Shown here: positions 9,457 to 19,500 of the stretch, piece after piece
How positions within the stretch are numbered: position 1 is the first letter of the stretch
Layout of the letters: every line of letters starts with the position of its first letter
Origin: Cyanobacteria bacterium TGS_CYA1
GTDB taxonomy: Bacteria; Cyanobacteriota; Vampirovibrionia; Obscuribacterales; Obscuribacteraceae
Assembly (NCBI GenBank): GCA_026129135.1
Contig: JAHCIQ010000006.1
Coordinates: forward strand, 124,001-188,000
Length of the DNA stretch: 64,000 nt
Direction of reading: 5' to 3'
Notes under the pieces: generated by a model
Seen by the model: only the letters and a program-made list of their open reading frames with translations
Database searches by the model: none
What the model was told of the DNA's origin: nothing
Made by a program: the position numbers and the translations under genes

Positions 9457-9674
9457 GCAATACCCACAAAGCCCAAACTAGGGCGCCACCCTTGATTACT
9501 GAAACTTTAAGCAAAAATTTGCTTTTGATCAATATAAATTCTTCCAATATAAGAACTGCTTTTTCTACGTAATTACCTCATTGCAATTACCTAACAATTC
9601 AAGTGAAAACAGGTTTCCAAATGGATAACGTGATATAAGGAATAAATCCCTCTCCTCATCCAGGAGCTTTTACT

Positions 9675-10649
9675 TTGGAATTCCAGCAAATCTTCAACAC
9701 AGCTACCCTTACGACGTTTGCTATCTGGTTCGTCGTTTTTTGGTACTACCATGGTATCGGCATCACTTTGGGATACCACCGTTTGTTGACCCACAAGGCG
9801 CTCAAGCTGCCAAAATGGCTCACCTACCTGATTTGCTCGGGCGGTTATTTTTGCCTAATGGGCGGACCTATTAACTGGGTCGGGACTCACCGACTCCATC
9901 ACCAGAAGTCCGACATGGATGGCGATCCACATAGCCCTGTCCATGGCTTCAAACATTCACTTTATGAATGGATGTTCACCATGGGCGAAAAGCAGACTGA
10001 TGAAGAAATCGAACGTCAGGTGCCAGATTTGATGCAAGATCCCTTTCTTGTCAGCCTGGGCGTACACCACGAGCCAAAACAAGCTCAACGTTGTCTAATA
10101 CTTTCAATTTTGTTCAGGGTGTTTTTACTTGCCACTATTGGTCTTATTCCAACTTTGGCGAATCTTGCAGCCACCTTTATGGTGTTCTGGAGCCCACAAC
10201 TCGTTAACTCTGTCTGTCATTTGAAAAATCACGGCTACAGATTGTTCGAAACACGCGACGAAAGCCGCAATGTCTGGTGGGTTGCCATCATGGCTTGTGG
10301 TGAAGGCTGGCACAACAATCACCATGCTGTTCCACGTTCTGCTCAACACGGCATGGCCTGGTGGGAATTCGATGTCACCTGGTTAACTATTCTTTTCCTG
10401 GAAAAAATTGGTCTTGCCAAAGACGTCGTAAAACCACAAAGTCTCGAGATCGAGCAAAAGAGATTGCAGCGCGCATACGATATTGTCTCCGCTCGCAAAT
10501 CGAGTGCACCAGTATCGAAAGTTGCACTCAAACTTGCTGCTTCCAAAGCCTCAAGCGATGAAGTTGATAATTTCGATTACGCAGACGATTATGCCGATAT
10601 GGCTAAATCAGAAGATTCGGAGCCCGAATTAGTCGGTGCATCTAAATAG
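9675..10649 (+). CDS. Fatty acid desaturase, delta-9 acyl-CoA/acyl-lipid type
   Basis: Membrane di-iron desaturase that introduces a double bond into a fatty acyl chain. The three histidine boxes of the DesC/SCD class are present: HRLLTH (about residue 36), HRLHH (about 73) and HNNHH in GEGWHNNHH (about 215). Hydrophobic segments precede and separate them. The C-terminal 45 residues are an extra Ala/Ser then acidic tail (DYADDYADM) not needed for catalysis. The start is a TTG at 9675 with GGAG 8 bases upstream; no ATG fits before the first histidine box. It stands alone on the plus strand between divergent neighbours and is followed by a clear terminator. It should set membrane unsaturation. 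Confidence 0.92.
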   Translation: MEFQQIFNTATLTTFAIWFVVFWYYHGIGITLGYHRLLTHKALKLPKWLTYLICSGGYFCLMGGPINWVGTHRLHHQKSDMDGDPHSPVHGFKHSLYEWMFTMGEKQTDEEIERQVPDLMQDPFLVSLGVHHEPKQAQRCLILSILFRVFLLATIGLIPTLANLAATFMVFWSPQLVNSVCHLKNHGYRLFETRDESRNVWWVAIMACGEGWHNNHHAVPRSAQHGMAWWEFDVTWLTILFLEKIGLAKDVVKPQSLEIEQKRLQRAYDIVSARKSSAPVSKVALKLAASKASSDEVDNFDYADDYADMAKSEDSEPELVGASK

Positions 10650-10670
10650 TAGAATCTCTCAATTAAAAAC

Positions 10671-10704
10671 AAAAAGGGCATGTCACTAAAGACATGCCTT
10701 TTTT
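10671..10704. terminator. Bidirectional rho-independent terminator
   Basis: Perfect 8-bp stem GGCATGTC (10677-10684) and GACATGCC (10691-10698) with a 6-base loop. It is followed by a T run on the plus strand and preceded by an A run, so it can work in both directions. It ends the desaturase gene 20 bases after its stop and may also stop transcription from the minus-strand mmsA-like gene. Confidence 0.9.
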
Positions 10705-10886
10705 ATTCTTTCGTCTGTCGTCCAGGCCACAGACGTCAGTCGAAAATTTATCCTGTCTTTGGTGTTCCGACACCTTCAATTCACAATAAAATTCGCGTGA
10801 CTCGCAAGTCACGTATCTAATTGATTGTGACTCGCGTCTTGTGACCTGCGGCCGGAGACATGGGATCCAGTAAATGGATCAGGGGC
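10705..10886. other. Hairpin-rich intergenic spacer
   Basis: A non-coding gap between convergent genes. It contains several short perfect inverted repeats: CGTCTGT/ACAGACG (10712-10735), GGTGT/ACACC (10761-10774), CGTGACT/AGTCACG (10796-10813) and GATCC/GGATC near 10865-10881. A second GTGACTCG copy follows the third hairpin. None has a T tract except the terminator just before. No gene or known RNA is recognised. Confidence 0.5.
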
Positions 10887-12422
10887 TTAGGATTTGCGTG
10901 GCTTCCAAACTGGATCCTGGAATTTTTCAGCCAGGCTGCCTCCGCCAAACCATCGTGTCATTGTCATCTTTTGTTGAGTGTAGAACTGAATTCCTTCTTT
11001 GCCTTGAATGTGCAGGTCGCCGTAAAACGAATTGTTCCATCCAGTGAAAGGAAACCATGCCATCGATGCGGGCACGCCGACGTTGATACCAATCATGCCG
11101 GCATTGAATCTGTGTTTGAATTCACGAGCAGCTTTACCGCTTTCTGTAAATATTACAGCTCCGTTTCCGTAAGGGCATTGGGCACCAATATTGATGGCAT
11201 CTTCAATTGTTTTTGCTCTTACCACAGACAAGACTGGTCCGAAGATTTCATCTTGTACGACAGACATCGATGGTCTGGCTTTATCAATGATCGTGGGTCC
11301 TAAGAAGAAGCCGTTTGGCGCATCTTGAACCTTGAGATCGCGACCATCGAGCACTACTTCGGCACCTTCCGATTGACCTTTTTCCACCATGCTTTTTACT
11401 TTCGCCAGGTGTTGCGATGTAATTAGTGGACCCATGTCGGGGTGGTTTTCGGTGACGTCTGTACGTCCGACTTTCATTTTAGATGCAGTAGACACCAGTT
11501 TATCCATGAGTGCATCAGCTGCTTCGCCTACTGGAATAGCTAGCGATCCAGCCATGCAGCGCTCGCCTGCACATCCAAATGCTGATGCGTTTAAGGCTTG
11601 AGCTGTGTGATCCATGTCTGCGTCTGGCATTATGATAATGTGATTTTTGGCACCACCTGCAGCCTGTACGCGCTTGCCATATTTGGCGCCTTGCTCGTAA
11701 ATGTATTTGGCAATCGTGGTCGAACCAACAAACGAAATTGCTTTGATATCTGGATGTTCGAGCAGTGCGTTAACGCAATCTTTGCCACCATGGACGATAT
11801 TGAGAACGCCAGCTGGTGCTCCAGCTTTTTCGAGCAATTCAGCTATCATCATGCTAGATAGAGGCACACGCTCAGAGGGTTTCAGTACAAATGTATTTCC
11901 GCATGTAATTGCAATGGGATACATCCACAAAGGAACCATGGCGGGAAAGTTAAACGGTGCAATTCCGGCACAAACACCAAGTGGATGACGGATGGTTTCG
12001 CAATCTACATTGGTTGCGATATTTGCAAGCGAGTCGCCGAAAAACAAACTTGGAATTCCACAGGCGAATTCAACTACTTCAATCGCTCTTTGCACCGAGG
12101 CTCTTGCTTCGGGAAGCGTTTTGCCGTGCTCGCGAGTGACACATTTTGCCAGCTCTTCGTAATTGGCTTCAAGCAAATTTTTGAAGCGGAACATTACACG
12201 AGCGCGCTCTACTATCGGCACTTCTTTCCATTCGATAAATGCTTTTGAAGCCGCTTGGACAGCTTTGTCAACGTCTTGCATGCCGCCCATGGGAGTGCGT
12301 GCAATCACTTCGCCATTCGACGGGTTGTACACATCAATAAATTCTTTAGCGGATGATTCAATCCACTTTCCTCCGACCAGAAGTTTGCACGTGGTGGCGG
12401 TGCTGCTTTTTGTTGCGGTCAT
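10887..12422 (-). CDS. mmsA: CoA-acylating methylmalonate-semialdehyde dehydrogenase
   Basis: Oxidises methylmalonate (or malonate) semialdehyde to propionyl-CoA (or acetyl-CoA), a step in valine, beta-alanine and inositol breakdown. The 511-residue ALDH fold matches the MmsA subfamily: WIESSAKEFIDVYNPSNGEVIA start, IAPFNFPAMVPLWMYPIAI, KPSERVPL, FVGSTTIAKYIYE, AAGGAKNH, and the catalytic Cys in FGCAGERCMA. The GAKNH stretch replaces the general-base Glu motif of ordinary ALDHs, as is usual in MmsA. RBS GGAG lies 8 bases before the ATG. It stands alone on the minus strand, about 100 bases from the rluE-like gene. Its product propionyl-CoA could feed the carboxylase encoded at 26116. Confidence 0.92.
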   Translation of the reverse strand: MTATKSSTATTCKLLVGGKWIESSAKEFIDVYNPSNGEVIARTPMGGMQDVDKAVQAASKAFIEWKEVPIVERARVMFRFKNLLEANYEELAKCVTREHGKTLPEARASVQRAIEVVEFACGIPSLFFGDSLANIATNVDCETIRHPLGVCAGIAPFNFPAMVPLWMYPIAITCGNTFVLKPSERVPLSSMMIAELLEKAGAPAGVLNIVHGGKDCVNALLEHPDIKAISFVGSTTIAKYIYEQGAKYGKRVQAAGGAKNHIIIMPDADMDHTAQALNASAFGCAGERCMAGSLAIPVGEAADALMDKLVSTASKMKVGRTDVTENHPDMGPLITSQHLAKVKSMVEKGQSEGAEVVLDGRDLKVQDAPNGFFLGPTIIDKARPSMSVVQDEIFGPVLSVVRAKTIEDAINIGAQCPYGNGAVIFTESGKAAREFKHRFNAGMIGINVGVPASMAWFPFTGWNNSFYGDLHIQGKEGIQFYTQQKMTMTRWFGGGSLAEKFQDPVWKPRKS

Positions 12423-12522
12423 GACGTTACTCCGGTGAAGGGAAAAACCAGGGATATATTGGCTAAATATATTACCTGATGAGACGACCGGAGCCAGATT
12501 TATCAGTAAAAATAAGCGTTTC

Positions 12523-13179
12523 TTAAACTTGGTTCAGAACCAGATTCAATTCGTTTGGTCCCAAATATTTCCACTCGCCAGGTGCCAACTTGAGATTACG
12601 CAATTGCAGTTTGCCAATAGCTACCCGCACCAGGCGTAGAGTCGGATAGCCAACAGCAGCAGTCATTTTCCGTACCTGTCTATTCTTGCCTTCGGTCATG
12701 GTGATACTCACCCACGCGGTGGGAATATTCTTGCGAAATCTTATAGGTGCGTGAGGCGGTCGTGGTGGCAAATCTGGTTCGCCTGGAAGTAAGCGTGCTT
12801 GCACTTGTTTGTACGAATCAATTTCCAGCTTACGGAGCGCTTCTTCCTCGGGAACGCGCTCTACTTGCGAGAAATATGTGCGAGTGTGAGCGTTTCTTGG
12901 ATGCAATAATATGTCATTGAGGTCGCCATCGTCGCTTAAAAGTAAAAGACCTTCCGAATCTGTATCCAGCCGACCAAGCGGATATACACGTGGCGGAAAA
13001 TCAAAATTGGCCAGAGTTTCTTTTTCTTTAGCGTCTGGTTTTGCGCCTTCAGTTGGTCTTGGTTGACTGAACTGACATATGACACCGTAAGGCTTGAAAA
13101 AGGCAATATATTTGCGATTGCCTTTCGGTCTGAAAGGTTCTCTTTGTGGTCTAGTGTCTTTGTTTGTGTATGATTTCAA
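12523..13179 (-). CDS. rluE: rRNA pseudouridine synthase, RluE-like (RsuA family)
   Basis: Converts a uridine in 23S rRNA to pseudouridine. The RsuA/RluB/E/F core is visible: IAFFKPYGVICQFSQP, the catalytic-Asp motif GRLDTDSEGLLLLSDDGDL, LHPRNAHTRTYFSQVE, and TEGKNRQVRKMTAAVGYPTLRLVRVAIG. The segment PPRPPHAPIRFRKNIPTAW matches E. coli RluE better than RsuA, and there is no S4 domain, as in RluE. A basic N-terminal leader of about 20 residues precedes the core. The start overlaps the end of the universal stress protein gene by 29 bases, implying translational coupling. Exact target site is inferred from similarity. Confidence 0.88.
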   Translation of the reverse strand: MKSYTNKDTRPQREPFRPKGNRKYIAFFKPYGVICQFSQPRPTEGAKPDAKEKETLANFDFPPRVYPLGRLDTDSEGLLLLSDDGDLNDILLHPRNAHTRTYFSQVERVPEEEALRKLEIDSYKQVQARLLPGEPDLPPRPPHAPIRFRKNIPTAWVSITMTEGKNRQVRKMTAAVGYPTLRLVRVAIGKLQLRNLKLAPGEWKYLGPNELNLVLNQV

Positions 13180-13600
13180 TTGAGCAGGGAGCTCCTTTTG
13201 CTACAGATTCAGAAACGCTTCCCATCAAGAATTTCGCCATACCTGTGCGTCCGTGGCTCCCCATTATAATGAAATCTGCGTGCCAATTCTTGGCTTTGTC
13301 CCAAATACTGTAACGTATTGGACCCTCTACCACGTCGCCTGCAATCGAATGTCCTGGAAGTCGTTCTTGTAAAAAAGCAACTTTGTCGTGGACCATCGAT
13401 TTTGCATCGTCAACACGTTCTGCAATGGCTTCGTACAAAACTGGTGTATAAGTCATATGCCAGGCGGCATAGTCTGGAACTGCTGGCTCCACAACGGACA
13501 TGACTGTGAATTGTGTATCGGGTTCCCAGCTGCGGCTGGCAATTGATTCAAGCGCCGCTTGCGAATATTCTGAATCGTCTACTGCAATTAAGATTTTCAT
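13151..13600 (-). CDS. Universal stress protein (UspA family)
   Basis: About 149 residues with the Usp fold: KILIAVDDSEYSQAAL at the N-terminus, a central helix pair, and the ATP-binding GxxGRTG-type motif MGSHGRTGMAKFLMGSVSESV followed by a short end. The ATP-binding G-2x-G-9x-G-(S/T) pattern is present, so it likely binds ATP. I chose the ATG at 13598-13600 rather than the GTG 18 bases earlier because GGAAGG and GGTGG Shine-Dalgarno-like bases lie just in front of it. The 3' end overlaps the rluE-like start by 29 bases. Role in stress survival is general family knowledge. Confidence 0.9.
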   Translation of the reverse strand: MKILIAVDDSEYSQAALESIASRSWEPDTQFTVMSVVEPAVPDYAAWHMTYTPVLYEAIAERVDDAKSMVHDKVAFLQERLPGHSIAGDVVEGPIRYSIWDKAKNWHADFIIMGSHGRTGMAKFLMGSVSESVAKGAPCSIEIIHKQRH

Positions 13601-13639
13601 TTTCGCCACCTTCCTCACTATTACGATATTAGCGCAAGT

Positions 13640-14944
13640 TCAGCTTTTTGAATGCCGAAGACAGATCAGAAAGGCGACCAATAGCAGGAAGAAATTGAAG
13701 AAAGAGTATGGCAAAAAGGCGTAATACGTCTCTTTCAACGGACCTATGGCCACCAGTGAAAAGACGGCGATTATTGGATACGCTGCTAAAATTATCACCC
13801 ATAATTTTTTCCAGAAACTATTCTCGATTTGTTTGTTTTGTTCGCTCTGATCGCTTTGCTCATTTTGACCATGTCCCAGGGTGAGAGCGGCTGGAATAGC
13901 CACAAGCAAACAGTCATACATATGCGTATGTGGACCAAGAAAAAGGCAGGCTAACACTAATAATGCAAACAGCCATCGCTCGTTTTTGCCTCTGAAAAAG
14001 AGCCAGCCACAAGCCATTAGAGCAAGAAAAGAAATGCTCAAAGACAATAACAATAATGCTTGAGCTGGTAAGAATATGGAAAGCATTCCTCGCAAGTTCA
14101 CCATATGTGAAACCAGATGTTCAGCTTCAGGAGCGGTTGTATCAGTCGCGATTACGTAGTGGACATAACCAAGAACGCCCTCTAGATTTGATGCCCAAAC
14201 AGCAAGTATGAGCAAAATGGTTTCGCATGCTGCAGCTGCAAGCACCAGTTTGAATCTTTTTTGCATCAGAGCTGGAATGCACATAAAGACGGCATAGTGC
14301 GGTTTTATACTTATCAAGGACAAGAAAACGCCAGCTAGAATATCTTTCTGCTTGATGAAAAAATAGATGTACAAACTAAAAAAACAAAACAAAATTCCGG
14401 TGGGTTGACCCACCATGAAAGTACGCAAGATTGGCGGCGCACAAAGAGCTGCCAGTGTTATGACCATCGCAACGACTTTCTTGCTTTTATTGTTTTTGTC
14501 TGCACCAAGTTTGCATAAAAGTGAAATTCCGCTTGCCAGACCCAGCCAGTTTAATATAGTCCAGAACTGGAATGCCTGAGGAAAAGGCAAGCGAGAAATA
14601 GGATACATAAGTGGTAGCACATATGGTGGAAACTCTATTGCCTGGGCGGGAGGAAAATTGCCTTCGCTGCCACCGTTAATTAAATCGTCGAACAATTTTT
14701 TTTGATTTGGATAAGAGTAAAATTCATGCGAATCTGGAGTAAAAGCCGCTTTCCCGCACAAATAATATTTACTGAAATCGATGAAATTCATATTGTCGCT
14801 ATGCACTTTGGCAAGAAATGCATCAGCTGGATATTGTTCGAGCACAATTTTCAGATTGAGCCAGGAGAGGACCAGAAGTACAAAAGCGTACAAAAATACG
14901 ACTATATTGCCTAGCAGTTTGGGCTTCTTAGTTGGGGCTTCCAT
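13640..14944 (-). CDS. GT87-type membrane glycosyltransferase (DUF2029)
   Basis: A 434-residue polytopic membrane protein, about ten hydrophobic helices, resembling the GT-C glycosyltransferases of family 87 (polyprenyl-phosphate-mannose-dependent, such as mycobacterial PimE). Visible signs are the first periplasmic loop with DFSKYYLCGKAAF and an Asp near its start, EFPPYVLPLMYPISRLPF, SIKPHYAVFMCIPAL, and GPHTHMYDCLLVAIPA. It would transfer a sugar from a lipid carrier to an extracytoplasmic acceptor; acceptor unknown. It follows the secreted Gln-rich protein by 10 bases on the minus strand and precedes the usp gene by 39 bases. Confidence 0.82.
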   Translation of the reverse strand: MEAPTKKPKLLGNIVVFLYAFVLLVLSWLNLKIVLEQYPADAFLAKVHSDNMNFIDFSKYYLCGKAAFTPDSHEFYSYPNQKKLFDDLINGGSEGNFPPAQAIEFPPYVLPLMYPISRLPFPQAFQFWTILNWLGLASGISLLCKLGADKNNKSKKVVAMVITLAALCAPPILRTFMVGQPTGILFCFFSLYIYFFIKQKDILAGVFLSLISIKPHYAVFMCIPALMQKRFKLVLAAAACETILLILAVWASNLEGVLGYVHYVIATDTTAPEAEHLVSHMVNLRGMLSIFLPAQALLLLSLSISFLALMACGWLFFRGKNERWLFALLVLACLFLGPHTHMYDCLLVAIPAALTLGHGQNEQSDQSEQNKQIENSFWKKLWVIILAAYPIIAVFSLVAIGPLKETYYAFLPYSFFNFFLLLVAFLICLRHSKS

Positions 14945-14954
14945 ATCTGACTAA

Positions 14955-15728
14955 TTACCAGTTTACTGCTGCTGCTGCGCGATTGGCTGCAGCTTCAGCA
15001 CGATTTGCCTGCGCACGAGCCTGACTGACATACGATTGGCATTCGGGAATAGACCCGCCACGAGAATAGGCTCTATCTGCACACCCTCGCGCGTTGTTGG
15101 CAGCATACCTGGCTTCGTTCGCGTTTGAACGTCTGGCGCCTTTGTCATTTCCATAGCCAGCTTTTGAACAATAAAATTCGGCTTTAGAAGCCTGACTGGT
15201 AGCGTTGCTCAATTCATATTTGACTGCACCCAGGGCGCTTTGCACCTTGCCTTTGTATTCTGGACTGTTTTTGGCCTGGTCGGGGAGCGAATTTTGCTGA
15301 TTCATCGCCCTGATTAAGGGCAGTAATCTGCCTAATGGCGAGTTGCCCATCGGCGCGGCCTGACCGTTCATTGGCATAGACTGACCTTGAAATGGCGACA
15401 CCTGTTGCTGCATGGGCGTCATTTGTTGAGGCATTGGAGATATTTGTGGCTGCATTGTCTCAGACCGATGCCCGTTCCAATTATCTCTTATGAGCAGTCC
15501 GCGTTGAATTTGAGGAGGGACATAACATGGCGGAGTGCCCATTTGATTCTGCGCGGGCATTTGCGACCCACTACCTGCCACAGGCACATTTTTCCAACTG
15601 CTATTACTCATCTGGTCTAGCATTTGTTCCATGTTGTTTTGCTGGGCAAGGGCCGGTAAGCCAATACAGAGGCTCAATAGCCAACTTGCTAGTGACAGTC
15701 GGCAAAATTGAGTGACACTCTTTTTCAT
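14955..15728 (-). CDS. Secreted Gln/Met/Pro-rich protein, unknown function
   Basis: 257 residues. Residues 1-28 form a clear signal peptide ending ALA-Q. The first half of the mature protein is low complexity, rich in Gln, Met and Pro (repeats such as SPMPQQM and PMQQQVSPF). The second half is helical and very Ala/Arg-rich (RANRAEAAANRAAAAVNW at the end) with three or four cysteines that could form disulphides. I recognise no family. It sits in a tight minus-strand cluster, 13 bases after the gene at 15742 and 10 before the GT87 gene, so it may be an envelope protein served by that glycosyltransferase; this is inference. Confidence 0.75.
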   Translation of the reverse strand: MKKSVTQFCRLSLASWLLSLCIGLPALAQQNNMEQMLDQMSNSSWKNVPVAGSGSQMPAQNQMGTPPCYVPPQIQRGLLIRDNWNGHRSETMQPQISPMPQQMTPMQQQVSPFQGQSMPMNGQAAPMGNSPLGRLLPLIRAMNQQNSLPDQAKNSPEYKGKVQSALGAVKYELSNATSQASKAEFYCSKAGYGNDKGARRSNANEARYAANNARGCADRAYSRGGSIPECQSYVSQARAQANRAEAAANRAAAAVNW

Positions 15729-15741
15729 TCTTAGAAGCCGC

Positions 15742-16380
15742 TCAGGCCTTGGTGTTGCTCTGTTTCAGTTTGCGAATGTGATCATCGCTCGATAGTTCAG
15801 GCACGTTTCCGCCGCCTAAATAAACCATGATTTCTTGTTCCATCAAACCGAGCTTTTTGAGCAGCCAGCCGTCTACACGTTTTTGTTGCAATTTTTCTTT
15901 CAGGTGACGAATGCTTTCAAGGAAAGTGCCGTCAGCAAAGGTTTTTATCGACTCGATTGATACTCCAAGCCGACGCCCGTGTGTACAGTGCAAAATATCG
16001 ACGATGTTATTGCAGAGTACGGGGCCCAACACTGCAAGAGTAAGACGTTCTTCTTTGCCTTCTTCCAGCTGCAAAATGGGTTGGATGAAATCTACTTGCA
16101 CCCAGGTGCGAGCATTAAATTTCACTTTCATCACCACGGGCTCGGCAGAAAGCGAATTGACACTTCCAGGCATTAAATCGCGAATGCAAGAAGCCCGCGC
16201 ATAGGCGTAGGCTGCTTTGGCTGAAGTGGTGAAAAAGCTGTGCTGGTTTCTGCCGGGTTCTATCGAGCCAGTGCGATTGATTTCCCAACGTCTATAACAG
16301 TTGGTGCCGTGATAAAGATAAATCTCGTTGTTCTCTTTATCGTAATCCAGTCCTTTGCGCTCAGCAGCGAATTGCTGCAA
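15742..16380 (-). CDS. Hypothetical protein, possible ADP-ribosyltransferase-like fold
   Basis: About 212 residues, no signal peptide or membrane segment. The N-terminal part has YLYHGTN (about residues 22-28), then RNQHSFFTTSAKAAYAYARA, a layout reminiscent of the H...Y/S core of ADP-ribosyltransferase-like proteins (YHGT followed by FTT and a helix of YA). No clear catalytic Glu motif can be fixed by eye, so the fold call is weak. The start is uncertain: the TTG at 16380 is used, but the frame is open for about 19 more codons upstream to a TAG, with only CTG as an alternative start. It lies about 70 bases downstream of the terminator that ends the coiled-coil operon and starts the cluster down to rluE. 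Confidence 0.55.
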   Translation of the reverse strand: MQQFAAERKGLDYDKENNEIYLYHGTNCYRRWEINRTGSIEPGRNQHSFFTTSAKAAYAYARASCIRDLMPGSVNSLSAEPVVMKVKFNARTWVQVDFIQPILQLEEGKEERLTLAVLGPVLCNNIVDILHCTHGRRLGVSIESIKTFADGTFLESIRHLKEKLQQKRVDGWLLKKLGLMEQEIMVYLGGGNVPELSSDDHIRKLKQSNTKA

Positions 16381-16449
16381 AGCCGGCGGAACTTGATGCT
16401 CGGGAAAGTTATCCAGGGAAGTGTCCTCGAAAGGGCTCTAGGATTCCAC

Positions 16450-16492
16450 AAAAAAGCCAGGGTGATGGCGGGAGCTTTCCTCCTTTCACCCT
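16450..16492 (-). terminator. Rho-independent terminator of the coiled-coil gene cluster
   Basis: On the minus strand, AGGGTGA (16486-16492) pairs with TCACCCT (16459-16465), with an inner GGAG/CTCC hairpin, followed by GGC and a run of six T. It lies about 90 bases past the stop of the 1326-residue coiled-coil gene. Confidence 0.85.
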
Positions 16493-16578
16493 ATGCCCCT
16501 TATGAGTTAACTCCTAAACTCTTTAGAAGATTAACTCGTCTAATAACTTAATCTCGAAACAGGGATGGGACCTAAATC

Positions 16579-19500
16579 CTATTCCATATATTTCTCTTTG
16601 GCTATTTCAATTGCCTGGTAGGCATCGGCAATTGCTTGCTTGATTTGAGCAAGTCCATCTTCGCTCGATTGCTTAACTTGCGAGGTCCAATCATTGCGTT
16701 TGGCGCTCAAAGATTGCTGCAGAGATTCAGACATATCTTCCATAGTCTGGCAATAGGTCTGGATTGTTGCTTCCAGATTTTGCTCCGACTGGTTGCGAAC
16801 GTCTTGCAGCATACTGCGAGTTTTGGCTCGTTCTTTGCTTAAGACTGGGTCTTCTTCCGTGCGAGCGTATTCCCTTACGCGAGTACATACTTCTTCGTTT
16901 TCCTCGATTTTCTTGCGTGCTTCACCAAGCTTGATTTTAGCCATAGTGTGCATTTCAGTAAGTCTGTCGTTATAACTGTCGAACAGATTTTCGATGTCTT
17001 TTTGTTGACTGTTGCCAATTTCATCCAGTTCATTTACACATTGTTCGACCACTCGTTCGAGAGCATCTTTGGCGGAGCTGATATTGCGTTCGAGACCTTC
17101 GATATGAGCCGAAATTGTCTGGTCCGCCTGTTCTTCGAAGTTTTTCTTCATATCCGTGAGCATGGTGCGGAATATGTCTTTGTTATCGAGCAATTTGGGC
17201 AGAATTTTTTCGATATAAGCCAGTTTTGTGCGTTGTTCGATAATGAGTTCGCAGTCTCTGACCAGATGATTGACGGTGCGCTCGAAATCGGCTCTGCCAA
17301 TCAACAGTTTTTCTGAGGCGCGATCCCAGGAGCCTTCAATCTCTTCATTCATTGATCCTACGTTACGTTCGAGCGAACTTAAAATAGAATGAATTTCTTG
17401 TTTGATTCTTATTTCGAAACGCGAGAATCGCTCATCAAGGCGAGTCGAAAACTCATCATTAGTTGATTCGAGTTGTTGCAGAGCATTTTGTGCCTGGTAT
17501 TCATCCAGACGTTTTTCAACGTGCGCTTCGAGCTTCTGATGTGTCATTTCGACTGCTGTTTCGGAATCGATTTTGACTCTTTGATCAGCATTTCTTAGAG
17601 TAGCCAGAATTTCTTGATTTAGCTGAGAAATCTCGCTTGCCGAGTTTTGCGACAGATCTTCGATTTCGCTTATGGCTTGAGTGGAAGTGTCGCCAATTAG
17701 AGTTTTTAATTGATCAGCTACTCGCTCCAGATTCTTGGTCGCTTTCGCGGTCAAATTCATCGAATTTTGCTCGCGTTGTTTTTCAAGTTTTTCTGCTTCG
17801 TCTACGAATTCCGCGAGCAACTTGTTTAAGCGTTCTTTTGCTTGATCTGATTTGCTTGAAAGTTTTGATTCCGCTTCGACGATGCGTTGATTCAATTTGG
17901 CGATGAATCTGGTAGATTCCGAAATCATCAATTTGGGCTCAACGTTATGCAACGGTGCGACTGGAGGCGGTGGTGCTGCAGCTGCCGGGGCTGGATTTGC
18001 TTGTGATTGTGCTACCATTTGTGGTGGCAATGCTGGGACGCTGGTGGACGAAGATGTGCCAGTTGGAGCTGCAAGTGCAGCAAGGCGAGAAGGCATCGGC
18101 GTGGATGTCGAAGTGGGTCTTGGGGGTGGAGTTACAATCGGCGGACGCTCGGGTTCAGACTCTGGCGATATTTCCGGTTCGGCTTCTGGTTCTGGTTCGG
18201 CTTCAGGCTCTGGTTCTGGCTCCGGCTCTGGCTCAGGCTCCGGCTCTGGTTCTGGCGCTGGCGCTGGCGCAGCCATCACGGGTTCCGGCTTGGGTGGAGG
18301 CGGAGTAATAATCGCTTGCGATTGGGGAGTTGGAATATCTGTTGTGGTTGGTTTTTGGGCTGGTTCTTCTGCTACTGTTTCTTCCAGATCTTCAGGCTGA
18401 AAAATTCCAGGTGGTGGCAAGAGTATCGATTCTTCTTCGCTATACTCCTCTTCTGGAGGTGCAACTTCCCACGGGACAGCAGGCGAGTCTTCGTAAACAT
18501 CTTCTACTTCTTCACCAATTTCTTCTTCATATTCTTTGGCAGGACCAAATTGCATAGGTTCGGCTTCTGAATCCGGGGCCGAATCAGACGACGACCATTC
18601 ATCCTGGAAGTCTTCATGCAGTTCTTCAGAATCCGCGTTAATGGGAGATTCAAAAAAACCGCCCGATTGCTCCTGAATTTGAGAAGCTTGTGGTTCGAGT
18701 TTGTAATCGTTTGCCAGATGACTGAAGTCTGGAACAGACATTTCCATCGAAGTCAGTTCAAGTGGCGTTTCAATTTCAATATCGAAGTTCGGCTCTATTT
18801 GAGGTTCTGGGCTCTCTTCGACAATGTTTTGAGGAACTTGATCCAGAGCTTGATTCGAGTCTGAAGATTGACTGAAAATTTCCTGAGCAGACGCTGTAGG
18901 AGCGCTTGCTGGTTTTGAAACTCTGAAGACTTCGCTGTCAGCGGTGAGCATTTCCTTCAAATTAGTAGGAGGTTTGAGTGGATCTTTTGCAGGTTCTGCC
19001 ACTTCGGGTGGTGCATCCTGACCCACTGCACCTGTAAGTCTGCTCAAAAGACTTGCTGATTCGGGTTTTTCTTGCGCAGGTTGAACAGGGGCTTCCTGTA
19101 CGGCATCAAAGCTTGAATCCACGCTTGACTCTGGTAAATCTTCGCCTTCGACTGGTTCCCAGTCGTGGCTTGGAGTACTTTCGGGTTCGGCAATTTCTTG
19201 TGGAACCAAAGCAGCTGCTGCGGTACTGGCTTCAGGATTAGTTTCAAGCGAGCCTCTTGCGCCAGAACCTGCAAAAACTGAATCTACAAATTCATGTTCT
19301 TCTAGAGCTTCTGCTTCCTCACTGGCTTGGATTTGATAATCAGAGTCTGAGCTTTCTTCTGCTCCGGCATGACCTTGTTCGTAATCGCTAATGAATTGAG
19401 CTGAAAAGTCTTCTTTAGGAGCGTTGTGCGTGGCGGCTGGTGTGTCACCATTCTGCGATTTTGCGCTCGTGCTTCTTGCCAGGGCGAATAACGATCTGGC

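Noticed and set aside
13601-13618. GTG start six codons upstream of the usp gene
   Set aside because: The bases there form the likely ribosome-binding site for the ATG at 13598-13600.
17897-18570. Open frames on the plus strand with Gly/Ser-rich or Trp/Arg-rich repeats
   Set aside because: They are the complement of the Pro-Glu repeat region of the giant coiled-coil gene, so composition alone keeps them open.
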